The notes under the pieces were generated by a model. It had not been told where the DNA came from. It searched no databases and worked only from the letters and a program-made list of their open reading frames with translations. The translations under genes were made by a program, and so were the position numbers. From RGIG1934 sp045122895 (GTDB taxonomy: Bacteria; Bacillota; Clostridia; Lachnospirales; Lachnospiraceae): DNA of 26,453 bases. The stretch spans positions 1 to 26,453 of the forward strand of contig JBGVIE010000027.1 in NCBI GenBank assembly GCA_045122895.1. Reading direction: 5' to 3'. This document shows, piece by piece, positions 1 through 7,483 of this stretch (the first letter of the stretch is position 1; each line of letters opens with the position of its first letter).

Positions 1-827
1 GTCTTAGAAGTTCACTTTCAAGACTTGGAGGTGGAATCGGTACAAGAGGGCCCGGTGAGAAAAAGCTTGAGATGGACAGACGTCTTATTCGTGACAGAAT
101 ATCACAATTAAAGCGTGAAATAGAGGATATGAAGGGACACAGAGAGCTTCAGAGGGTTAAGAGAGCGAAGAATCCATGCAAGATGGTTGCGATTGTAGGA
201 TATACAAATGCAGGTAAATCAACTTTGCTCAATAAGCTTACAGATGCTAAGGTCTTAGAGGAGGATAAGCTTTTTGCAACACTTGATCCCACTACCAGGA
301 ATTACAAGCTTGCCAGTGGGGAGGAGGTAATGTTTACCGATACAGTTGGTTTTATAAGAAAGCTTCCACATCATCTCATAGACGCATTCAAAAGTACGCT
401 CGAAGAAGCAAAGTACGCTGATATTCTTGTCCATGTAGTTGATGCGTCAAATCCACAGATGGATGCCCATATGCATATAGTATATGAGACTCTTGATAAT
501 CTTGGGGTTAAAGACAAGCAGATTATTACTCTGTTTAATAAGCAGGACAAGCTAAGGTTAAGTGGTGAGACACCTGTACTTAGGGATTTTAAGGCGGATT
601 ATACAGAAGCCACATCTATCAGGTTTGGTGAGGGAATCGACAATTTACTGACAGATATTGAAGAGATTCTTAGGAATCAAAAGATATATATAGAAAAGGT
701 TATGCCATACAGTGAGGCAGGAAAGATTCAACTGATTAGAAAATACGGTGAGCTGCTTAAGGAAGAATACAGAGAAGATGGAATATATGTAGAGGCATAC
801 GTGCCAATAGAGATTTATGAAAAGTAG
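1..827 (+). CDS. hflX: GTPase HflX, 5' end cut by window edge
   Basis: This is a ribosome-associated GTPase of the HflX family, known for binding the 50S subunit and splitting stalled or stress-damaged 70S ribosomes. The reading frame is open from base 3 with no start in the window, so the N-terminal part is missing. The visible part begins in the glycine-rich HflX segment (LGGGIGTRGPGEKKLE), then a short coiled coil. The GTPase domain follows, with G1 GYTNAGKST, G2 in ATLDPTTR, G3 DTVGF and G4 NKQD. The C-terminus (YVEAYVP) matches the usual HflX ending. The next gene, thyA, starts 9 bases after the stop and its ribosome site overlaps the stop codon, so the two are probably co-transcribed. 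Family assignment is firm; only the upstream extent is unknown. Confidence 0.95.
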   Translation, partial: LRSSLSRLGGGIGTRGPGEKKLEMDRRLIRDRISQLKREIEDMKGHRELQRVKRAKNPCKMVAIVGYTNAGKSTLLNKLTDAKVLEEDKLFATLDPTTRNYKLASGEEVMFTDTVGFIRKLPHHLIDAFKSTLEEAKYADILVHVVDASNPQMDAHMHIVYETLDNLGVKDKQIITLFNKQDKLRLSGETPVLRDFKADYTEATSIRFGEGIDNLLTDIEEILRNQKIYIEKVMPYSEAGKIQLIRKYGELLKEEYREDGIYVEAYVPIEIYEK

Positions 828-836
828 GAGGTCAAT

Positions 837-1667
837 ATGAGTTACGCAGATAAATTATTCATTGATATGTGTCAGGATATTATTGATAATGGATTTAGTA
901 CAGAAGGTGAGAAGGTAAGACCAAAATGGGAAGATGGTTCTTATGCTTATACAATTAAGAAGTTTGGTGTTGTTAACAGATATGATTTATCGAAGGAATT
1001 TCCGGCACTTACACTTAGAAAAACAGCACTTAAGAGCTGTGTGGATGAGATGCTCTGGATATGGCAGAAGAAGTCTAATAATGTTCATGATTTGAATAGT
1101 CATATTTGGGATAGCTGGGCGGATGAGAATGGTTCAATTGGAAAAGCTTATGGTTACCAGATGGGAGTTAAGCATAAATACAAAGAAGGTATGATGGACC
1201 AGGTTGACAGGGTAATCTATGATCTCAAGAACAATCCTTATAGTAGAAGAATTATGACAAATATATATGTTCATCAGGATTTGAGCGAGATGAATCTGTA
1301 TCCGTGTGCTTACAGCGTTACCTTCAATGTGACAGGTGACAGATTAAATGCTATTTTAAATCAGAGGTCACAGGATATTCTTGCTGCAAATAACTGGAAT
1401 GTAGTGCAGTATGCTGTACTAGTGCATATGCTTGCACAGGTATGTGGATTTAAAGCCGGTGAACTTGTTCATGTCATTGCTGACGCACACATATATGACA
1501 GACACATCCCGCTTATCAAGGAACTCATCAGCAGAGAACCATACGAGGCACCTACGTTCTGGCTCAATCCGGAGGTTAAGGATTTCTATGATTTCACTGT
1601 AGATGATGTAAGACTTGACAATTATGTAACAGGTCCACAGATTAAGAACATACCTGTGGCTGTGTAA
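837..1667 (+). CDS. thyA: Thymidylate synthase, phi3T/Bacillus ThyA-like subfamily
   Basis: The enzyme converts dUMP to dTMP with methylene-tetrahydrofolate, giving dihydrofolate, which the adjacent DHFR recycles. The 276 residues match the length of the B. subtilis/phage phi3T type ThyA rather than E. coli ThyA. The catalytic cysteine is C157 in YPCAYS, followed by the dUMP-binding QRSQD segment and NVVQYAVL. The ending KDFYDFTVDD...VAV closely resembles what I remember of the Bacillus protein. The residue after the catalytic Cys is Ala where most ThyA proteins have His; this position is also non-His in the Bacillus subfamily. AGGAGG (826-831) lies 5 bases before the ATG and overlaps the hflX stop. 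It is part of the hflX-thyA-folA-sbcDC-like run. Confidence 0.95.
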   Translation: MSYADKLFIDMCQDIIDNGFSTEGEKVRPKWEDGSYAYTIKKFGVVNRYDLSKEFPALTLRKTALKSCVDEMLWIWQKKSNNVHDLNSHIWDSWADENGSIGKAYGYQMGVKHKYKEGMMDQVDRVIYDLKNNPYSRRIMTNIYVHQDLSEMNLYPCAYSVTFNVTGDRLNAILNQRSQDILAANNWNVVQYAVLVHMLAQVCGFKAGELVHVIADAHIYDRHIPLIKELISREPYEAPTFWLNPEVKDFYDFTVDDVRLDNYVTGPQIKNIPVAV

Positions 1668-1687
1668 GTAAAAAATGGAGGCAGATT

Positions 1688-2179
1688 ATGAAGTTAATAG
1701 TAGCAGTAGACAAGAACTGGGGAATTGGTAACAAAGGAGATTTACTTGTAAGTATTCCGGAAGATATGAAATTTTTCAGACAGACTACAACAGGTAATGT
1801 AATCATAATGGGAAAAAAGACATTGCTCAGTTTTCCAAATGGCAAACCATTAAAGAACAGAGAAAATATAGTAATTACACATAATCCGGAGAATAGCGTG
1901 GAGGGAGCTACTTTTGTAGGAAGTGTTGAGGAAGCTTTAGAGGAAGTTAAGAAATACAATACAGATAATGTGTATGTAATTGGTGGGGGAAGTATTTATG
2001 AGCAGATGCTTCCTTATTGTGATACTGCGTATGTGACATATATGGATTATGCATATGAGGCAGATACTTATTTTCCGAATTTAGATAATATGGATGATTG
2101 GAAAATTGTAGAGGAAAGTGAAGAACAGACATATTTTAATATTGAATATTACTACAGAACTTACAAGAAGGTAGAATAA
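1688..2179 (+). CDS. folA: Dihydrofolate reductase
   Basis: NADPH-dependent reduction of dihydrofolate to tetrahydrofolate, closing the cycle opened by ThyA just upstream. It has 163 residues, the usual length. The N-terminal strand MKLIVAVDKNWGIGNKG, the active-site acid D26 in IPEDMKFF, the nucleotide-binding IIMGKKT and the VIGGGSIYEQ motif are all present. The Pro-Trp pair normally found just before the active-site helix (E. coli P21-W22) reads Leu-Val here (L20-V21). I recall similar DHFRs in clostridia, so this is probably a lineage trait. GGAGG lies 6 bases before the ATG, and thyA ends 20 bases upstream. Confidence 0.95.
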   Translation: MKLIVAVDKNWGIGNKGDLLVSIPEDMKFFRQTTTGNVIIMGKKTLLSFPNGKPLKNRENIVITHNPENSVEGATFVGSVEEALEEVKKYNTDNVYVIGGGSIYEQMLPYCDTAYVTYMDYAYEADTYFPNLDNMDDWKIVEESEEQTYFNIEYYYRTYKKVE

Positions 2180-2190
2180 AAGAGCAGTCT

Positions 2191-3267
2191 ATGAAAATAT
2201 TACATTGTGCAGATGTACACTTAGAGTCAAAATTAAATAAGAACTTTGACAGAATAAAAGCCAGAGAGCGAAGAGATGAGCTAATTAATACTTTTTTAAG
2301 AATGGTAAAATATGCAGCTGATAACAATGTTAGGGCAATTCTTATCGCCGGCGATTTATTTGACAGTGAAGACATAAGAGTCACAGCAAGAAATGCTGTG
2401 GCTGATTGCATTATGGAAAACAGTAATATAGATTTTTTCTACATAAGAGGGAACCATGACAGTGATGGTTTTTTGAATGCATTAAAAGATATACCTGACA
2501 ATCTCAAAACCTTTGATGATAAATGGTCTACATACGAGATAAAAGGAAAGACGATAAATGTTACTATTTCAGCAAAGGAACTTAAAAATGACAATCTGGA
2601 AGGTACAAGTGATGACCTTTGGCTGGAGGAAGATGATATAAATATTGTGATGCTCCATGGTCAGGAAAACGAGAGGGCAATACGTGAATACAAAGATAAG
2701 GGTATAGATTACCTGGCTCTCGGACATATTCATGGCTATTGCTGTGAAAGACTGGATGCAAGAGGTGTGTGGTGTTATTCGGGTTGCTTAGAGGCGAGAG
2801 GTTTTGATGAGTGTGGAATTCATGGCTTTGTAGAGATTGATATTGACGAGAGTAACGGTGACATAAGACACAAACTAATACCCTTTGCAAAGAGAGATAT
2901 AATAGAAGTTGTGAGCGATGTAAGTGGACTTGAATCAACATATGAGATGATTTCAAAGATAAAAAAAGATGCGGCAGGATTAAGTCTAAAAAGCGATGAT
3001 ATGATAAAGATTGTATTAACCGGAAATATCAGTATGGAATGTGAAAAAGATGTGGCATACATAAGATCAAATCTTAGTGAAGAATTCTATATGGTAAAGG
3101 TTGAAGATAAGACAAGGACAAGCCTTAATGTCAGAAAATATTTGTATGATGAATCCTTAAAGGGTGAATTTGTAAGATGTGTGCTAAAGGATGACACGCT
3201 TAATGATGAAGACAAGGCACAAATAATCAGGTACGGAATAGATGCGCTTTTAGGGGAGGTGAAGTGA
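2191..3267 (+). CDS. SbcD/YhaO-like metallophosphoesterase (DNA repair nuclease)
   Basis: An Mre11/SbcD-type two-metal nuclease, 358 residues. The five phosphoesterase motifs are in order: D8-x-H10, GDLFD (54-58), GNHD (87-90), the His in LHG (155-157) and GHIH (178-181). The remaining ~150 residues resemble the YhaO/SbcD cap region. In this family the nuclease works with an SMC/Rad50-like ATPase on DNA ends or hairpins. The next gene is such an ATPase and overlaps this stop codon by one base (TGATG), a sign of coupled translation. The start is 11 bases after folA with only a weak purine-rich site (AAAGAGC), so it may rely on coupling with folA. The substrate is not visible from sequence. Confidence 0.88.
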   Translation: MKILHCADVHLESKLNKNFDRIKARERRDELINTFLRMVKYAADNNVRAILIAGDLFDSEDIRVTARNAVADCIMENSNIDFFYIRGNHDSDGFLNALKDIPDNLKTFDDKWSTYEIKGKTINVTISAKELKNDNLEGTSDDLWLEEDDINIVMLHGQENERAIREYKDKGIDYLALGHIHGYCCERLDARGVWCYSGCLEARGFDECGIHGFVEIDIDESNGDIRHKLIPFAKRDIIEVVSDVSGLESTYEMISKIKKDAAGLSLKSDDMIKIVLTGNISMECEKDVAYIRSNLSEEFYMVKVEDKTRTSLNVRKYLYDESLKGEFVRCVLKDDTLNDEDKAQIIRYGIDALLGEVK

Positions 3268-4646
3268 TGAAGTTAATATCCCTTCATGTTGAGAATTTTG
3301 CAGGATTAAATGACTTCTCCATTTCCTTCGACAGTGACTTAAGTATTTTCTATGAGGAGAATGGATTTGGAAAAAGTACACTTGCTGCATTTGTTATGGC
3401 TATGTTTTACGGACTTTCAGGATATAGAAAAAGAAGTCTGAACGAGAATGAATATAAGAGATATTATCCCTGGCAGGGAGGAGTGTTTGGTGGAAAAATA
3501 GTATTTGAATACGCGGGTAATGTATACAGCCTTAGACGTTTTTTTGCAGATAAGCAGGATGCTGACGAAATTGAAGTAAGAGATTACTACACGAACAAGT
3601 TAGTAAATCAGTTTGGATATGAAATAGGCAAGGAGATTTTCGGGATTGATAAAAAATCTTTTGAGAGAACGATTTATTTGGCACAGAATATGTTAAGTAC
3701 TAAAAGTACAGATGATATAAGTGCAAAAATAGGCAATTTAGCTGATGACACAAGTGATATGAATAACTTTGAGTCGGCGGTTGGTGATATAGACAGGATG
3801 CTTAATTCTATGAATCCTAATCGGGCAACAGGGAGTATATATAAAAGACGGGAGGAGATAAAAAATCTTGAGAGAAGAATACTATCAGAGAAAACACTTA
3901 AAGAGGAGATAAAAAACAATGAAAAAAAGCTTTCTGATAAAGCAACTGTAAGAAGTGTGTCAGGGAAGAAAAATGTGCTCTTGATTCCGGCAGTCATTAT
4001 GTTAATAACAGGGGTGTTATTGACAGTTATCAACGTGACAATAGGTATGGCATTATGTGCGATTTCGATAATTCTTTTTTTCGTGAAGCAGCAAAACGAA
4101 GTGTATGAGGTTATAGATGATGATGTTGTAAGAAACAAAAGCGATATACTAAATCTTAAAAAGGAGCTTGCACAATTGCAGCAGGAAAAAGAGTATTTGG
4201 AAGAATTAAGGCATATACAAGATATGGAAGAGAAGAAGTATTACTATCTGACAATCACAAAGGAAAAGCTAAGAGAGGCAAAGGAGCAGATTACATCTAA
4301 ATATCAAAAACCGGTTATGGATGGCTTTATCAAATATTACAGTGCAGTGTGCGAGAATGGAATTACTGATTTCAAAATGGATGCGGACACAACACTATTT
4401 GTGGAAAAATACGGTAAATTAAGAGAGATAGAGATGCTTAGCAAAGGTTATGGTGATTTGGCAAATTTCTGCCTTAGAATTGCCTGTATTGATGCTATGT
4501 ATCAGGATGAAATACCATTTATTATTATGGATGACCCATTTGTAAATCTTGATGATGAAAAAATAAAAAGAGCAAATGAATTGATAAACAGAATATCAGA
4601 AAAATACCAGATAATATATTTTACCTGTAGCAAATCAAGAATGTGA
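3267..4646 (+). CDS. Miniature SbcC/YhaN-like ATPase with a transmembrane hairpin
   Basis: The presumed ATPase partner of the SbcD-like nuclease. ATG at 3267 is preferred over the GTG one codon earlier (3264) because GGAGG (3255-3259) then sits at 7-base spacing. It has 459 residues, less than half of typical SbcC or YhaN. Residues 1-45 hold a RecN/SbcC-type N-terminus with a P-loop EENGFGKST (30-38), where the first position is Glu instead of Gly. A Q-loop Gln lies near 140 and a short coiled coil around 190-225. Two hydrophobic helices follow (236-273), then a second coil (280-340). The ABC half has LSKGYGD (391-397) and Walker B FIIMDDPF. The switch region ends YFTCSKS, without the usual His. 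YhaN is also known to carry membrane helices mid-coil. Nucleotide hydrolysis is inferred, not assured. Confidence 0.8.
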   Translation: MKLISLHVENFAGLNDFSISFDSDLSIFYEENGFGKSTLAAFVMAMFYGLSGYRKRSLNENEYKRYYPWQGGVFGGKIVFEYAGNVYSLRRFFADKQDADEIEVRDYYTNKLVNQFGYEIGKEIFGIDKKSFERTIYLAQNMLSTKSTDDISAKIGNLADDTSDMNNFESAVGDIDRMLNSMNPNRATGSIYKRREEIKNLERRILSEKTLKEEIKNNEKKLSDKATVRSVSGKKNVLLIPAVIMLITGVLLTVINVTIGMALCAISIILFFVKQQNEVYEVIDDDVVRNKSDILNLKKELAQLQQEKEYLEELRHIQDMEEKKYYYLTITKEKLREAKEQITSKYQKPVMDGFIKYYSAVCENGITDFKMDADTTLFVEKYGKLREIEMLSKGYGDLANFCLRIACIDAMYQDEIPFIIMDDPFVNLDDEKIKRANELINRISEKYQIIYFTCSKSRM

Positions 4647-4712
4647 CTACGATAGCATAATAGATACTTTATTGCATATAATAGATAGACAGATTAATGT
4701 GCGAGGTAAAAA

Positions 4713-5972
4713 ATGATATCAGTAATGCAAAATATGTTAAATGGAAGTGATACAGGCAGGTTAAAAGTTAATGTAGTAAACGAACTTAACCTGCCTGTTG
4801 GCTATGCAAAAGTAAGTATTAGTACAACAGGACTGCCGGAAGATAATATTATGGAGCTTGTGACAAATGAAGATGGGCAGACAGAAAATGTAGAGCTTGA
4901 GACTCCACCTGTCAACCTAAGTCTGGAAATAGATAATATTATACAGCCTTATGCCGAATATACAGTAAACGTAACCACGAATGAGTACGAAAGCATTGAT
5001 GTGTCGGGAATTCAGGTTATGGCAGAAACCGATGCGATACAGAATATTGTACTTAGAAGCAAAAGAATTGATACTTCCGGTACGAATATTGTAATAGGTG
5101 CACACACACTTTACGGAGAATATCCTGCAAAGATTCCGGAGTCATCAGTAAAACCAATAAATGAGACGGGAGAGATTGTATTAAGTCGTGTAGTAATCCC
5201 GGAATATATAGTGGTACACGATGGAGCACCATCAGACCCGACCGCAAAAGACTACTACGTTGGATATAAGGATTACATAAAAAATGTTGCATGTAGTGAG
5301 ATATATCCTACATGGGAAGAAGAGACAATTAAGGCAAATGTTCTTGCGATAATGTCATTTACCTTAAACAGAGTGTACACGGAATTCTATAGAAATAAAG
5401 GCTATGATTTTACCATAACGTCATCAACAGCATATGACCACAAATTCATATACGGAAGAAATATTTTTGATAATATATCACGCGTAGTCGATGACATATT
5501 TAATCTGTATTTATCGCGTCCTAATATAAAGCAGCCAATATTAACCCAGTATTGTGATGGAAAAAGAGTAAGCTGTCCTGACTGGATGAGACAATGGGAG
5601 TCGCAGAGCCTGGGATTACAGGGCCTTAGCGCGATTGAGATTCTAAGAAGCTTTTATGGAGAGAGTATATATATCAATGAAGCCAATCAGATTTCAGGTA
5701 TTCCTGTATCATATCCGGGATATGATTTGTCAGAGGGAATGACTGGAAGTAAAGTTATGCAGATTCAGGAGCAGCTTGACGCAATAGGTGATGTATATAC
5801 AAGTATTGGAAATGTTACGCCTGATGGAATATATGGTCCTGCTACAAAAAGGGCAGTTATGGCATTTCAGAAAGTATTTGATTTACCACAAACAGGAATT
5901 GTTGATTTTCCGACCTGGTACAAAATATCTGCAATATATGTGGGAATAACAAGAATTGCTGAACTTGTGTAA
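4713..5972 (+). CDS. SpoIID-like protein with C-terminal peptidoglycan-binding domain
   Basis: A 419-residue protein. Residues 14-115 look like a beta-sandwich of the carboxypeptidase-regulatory/CNA-B type (alternating strands, NEDGQT turn). Residues 160-325 recall SpoIID/LytB: IKANVLAIMSFTLNRV resembles its Ala-rich helix, and WMRQWESQSLGLQG...IEILRSFYG resembles its QWG-S-G...IL..YY motif. Residues 335-405 are a PG_binding_1 repeat (GSKVMQIQEQL, DGIYGPATKRAVMAFQ, GIVDFPTWYKI). SpoIID enzymes are lytic transglycosylases of spore or septal wall; activity here is inference. No signal peptide or membrane segment is visible at the N-terminus, so how it would reach the wall is unclear. The ATG has GAGGT 5 bases upstream, and a second Met (residue 5) is possible. 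Confidence 0.75.
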   Translation: MISVMQNMLNGSDTGRLKVNVVNELNLPVGYAKVSISTTGLPEDNIMELVTNEDGQTENVELETPPVNLSLEIDNIIQPYAEYTVNVTTNEYESIDVSGIQVMAETDAIQNIVLRSKRIDTSGTNIVIGAHTLYGEYPAKIPESSVKPINETGEIVLSRVVIPEYIVVHDGAPSDPTAKDYYVGYKDYIKNVACSEIYPTWEEETIKANVLAIMSFTLNRVYTEFYRNKGYDFTITSSTAYDHKFIYGRNIFDNISRVVDDIFNLYLSRPNIKQPILTQYCDGKRVSCPDWMRQWESQSLGLQGLSAIEILRSFYGESIYINEANQISGIPVSYPGYDLSEGMTGSKVMQIQEQLDAIGDVYTSIGNVTPDGIYGPATKRAVMAFQKVFDLPQTGIVDFPTWYKISAIYVGITRIAELV

Positions 5973-5994
5973 GAAAAATATATGTGATAAAATG

Positions 5995-6134
5995 TATCTG
6001 TTCAGAGCCAAGCATATTTTTACAGATAAATGTGAGGAATGCTCACATTCGTGAACATTTATCTGTAAAAATATATTTGGCGGATACGCCACACCGAGAA
6101 AACGATAGTTTTCGAGGTTGGCTCTGAAAAGATA
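5995..6134 (+). repeat. Cloverleaf-like palindromic element, copy 1 (full length)
   Basis: A closing stem pairs 5995-6011 with 6118-6134 (17 positions, one mismatch; core TTCAGAGCCAA/TTGGCTCTGAA). It encloses three hairpins. H1 has a perfect 20-bp stem (6014-6033 with 6055-6074) and an inner GAATG/CATTC stem with a CTCA loop. H2 is TGGCG-GATA-CGCCA (6078-6091). H3 is GAAAAC-GATA-GTTTTC (6098-6113), extended through tandem G.A mismatches to CC/GG. The element is flanked by an 8-bp direct repeat GATAAAAT (5986-5993 and 6131-6138), which could be a target-site duplication. A shorter inverted copy lies at 26041-26114. There is no T-run, so it is not an ordinary terminator. It could be a MITE-like element or a structured RNA in the leader of the downstream hydrolase gene. 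Confidence 0.8.
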
Positions 6135-6177
6135 AAATAACTTTTACCGAAAAAAGTACAGAAGGGTACGAAAGAAT

Positions 6178-7386
6178 TTGAAAAAAGAAGGAAGAGTACA
6201 GTTTGTTGCAGGTGTGCTTGTTACCTGCCTTGTAATGGTGATAATGATATATTCAAGGGTGGCAGGCAGCAGTGTGGATGAACTTGAAAGTGAAAAAAGT
6301 GAACAGGAAGCTGAGCTTGACAAACTAAATGAGAGTATGTCTGATATGGCAGAGACAAAGGTTGTATTGGAAGAATATGTAGGTGAGATAAGCGAGACGA
6401 TAAAAGAGCTGAATTCCCAGATAAATGACCTTGAAAAGCAGATTAATCAGAAGGAGAAAGCCATAAACCTTAATCAACAGCTGCTTGAGAAGGCAAAAGA
6501 AGAAGAATCAGTTCAGTATCAGGATATGAAGCTTCGTATTCAGTTTATGTATGAAATGGGAGAGATATCATATTACAGCATATTATCATCAGGAGGCTCT
6601 CTGGCAGAGAATTTGTCAAGGGCTGAATACATATCAGAAATAATCGCTTATGACAGGTCAATGCTCTCAAAGTATAAAAGTACAAAAGAGCTTATCAATA
6701 CGACGAAAGCAAAGCTTAAAAAAGATAAAGAGAAGCTTGATGGTATGAAAAGCACCATCCTGTCGAAAAAGGAATATCTTGAAGGAAAGACAGAACAGTA
6801 CAATAAGGAGATAAGAAGAATAGCAAGAGAGCTTAGTGACAGTGAAGCAAAAAAAGCTGAACAGGAGATGCTGTTACTTGAAAAAGAAAAAGAAATTGAA
6901 GTAAGAAAAGAACAGGAAAGCATTGAAGAATCAATCAGAGAATCTGAAAGTATCAGAGAATCCATGGAAGCGCTTACTTCTAAGAAAAATGATAAGGATG
7001 ACAAACAGGAAAAAGAGACAGAGCCTTATAAGCCACTTGACGAGGCAACTGAACTTGAACTTTTATCCACAATAATATGGTGTGAAGCCGGCAATCAGCC
7101 TGAAGAAGGAATGTACGCAGTTGGCAGCGTTGTAATTAACAGAATAAAAAGCGAAAGCTTCCCAAATACTATGCTTGAAGTGCTTACACAGAAGAACCAG
7201 TTTACCCCTGTATCAGTGAGCAGCAGATTTTATCTTGCTCTTGAAAGAGGAGAGGCTACAGAGGCCTGTAGAAAAGTTGCGAAAGATATTTTGACTAATG
7301 GTGTGACAACAGGAGACTGGCTGTTTTTCAGGGTTAATGACGGTTCAAAGCAGGGAGATGTAATAGGAGATCAGGTTTTTTATTAA
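6178..7386 (+). CDS. Cell-wall hydrolase: membrane anchor, PcsB/CwlO-type coiled coil, SleB (Hydrolase_2) domain
   Basis: The 402-residue protein starts at TTG 6178; the frame is closed upstream at 6133 and offers no ATG or GTG, and AGAAGG (6160-6165) is the only nearby ribosome-like site. Residues 9-25 form a signal anchor. Residues 32-225 are a long coiled coil resembling the regulatory coil of PcsB/CwlO (the MYEMGE...SGGSLAENLSRAEYISEI segment is characteristic). Residues 230-285 are a charged linker with SIEES/SIRES repeats. Residues 291-402 are a SleB-like Hydrolase_2 domain with the putative catalytic Glu303 in WCEAGNQPEEG. The family cleaves peptidoglycan, classically spore cortex. The terminal motif reads IGDQVFY where many relatives have His before the Phe-Tyr. 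The coil suggests gated activity, as in CwlO/PcsB with FtsEX, but no FtsEX is in the window. Confidence 0.85.
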   Translation: MKKEGRVQFVAGVLVTCLVMVIMIYSRVAGSSVDELESEKSEQEAELDKLNESMSDMAETKVVLEEYVGEISETIKELNSQINDLEKQINQKEKAINLNQQLLEKAKEEESVQYQDMKLRIQFMYEMGEISYYSILSSGGSLAENLSRAEYISEIIAYDRSMLSKYKSTKELINTTKAKLKKDKEKLDGMKSTILSKKEYLEGKTEQYNKEIRRIARELSDSEAKKAEQEMLLLEKEKEIEVRKEQESIEESIRESESIRESMEALTSKKNDKDDKQEKETEPYKPLDEATELELLSTIIWCEAGNQPEEGMYAVGSVVINRIKSESFPNTMLEVLTQKNQFTPVSVSSRFYLALERGEATEACRKVAKDILTNGVTTGDWLFFRVNDGSKQGDVIGDQVFY

Positions 7387-7394
7387 AAAAATAG

Positions 7395-7423
7395 TTGAAA
7401 CAAGACTGACTTTAATGTATAAT
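7395..7423 (+). promoter_or_regulatory. Sigma-A promoter of carAB
   Basis: TTGAAA (7395-7400), 17-base spacer, TATAAT (7418-7423). The inferred start near 7430 leaves a leader of about 55 bases, too short for a PyrR attenuator; none is seen. Confidence 0.85.
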
Positions 7424-7483
7424 CTTTACAATTTGAGTAAAATTTCAAAAACACCCATATGACGAGAAAGGACAGGTATTAAA

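Noticed and set aside
5995..6134. Ordinary intrinsic terminator after the SpoIID-like gene.
   Set aside because: There is no T-run after the closing stem, and the architecture is branched and repeated elsewhere.
7424..7483. PyrR-type attenuator in front of carAB.
   Set aside because: The leader is too short and shows no hairpin with a T-run.
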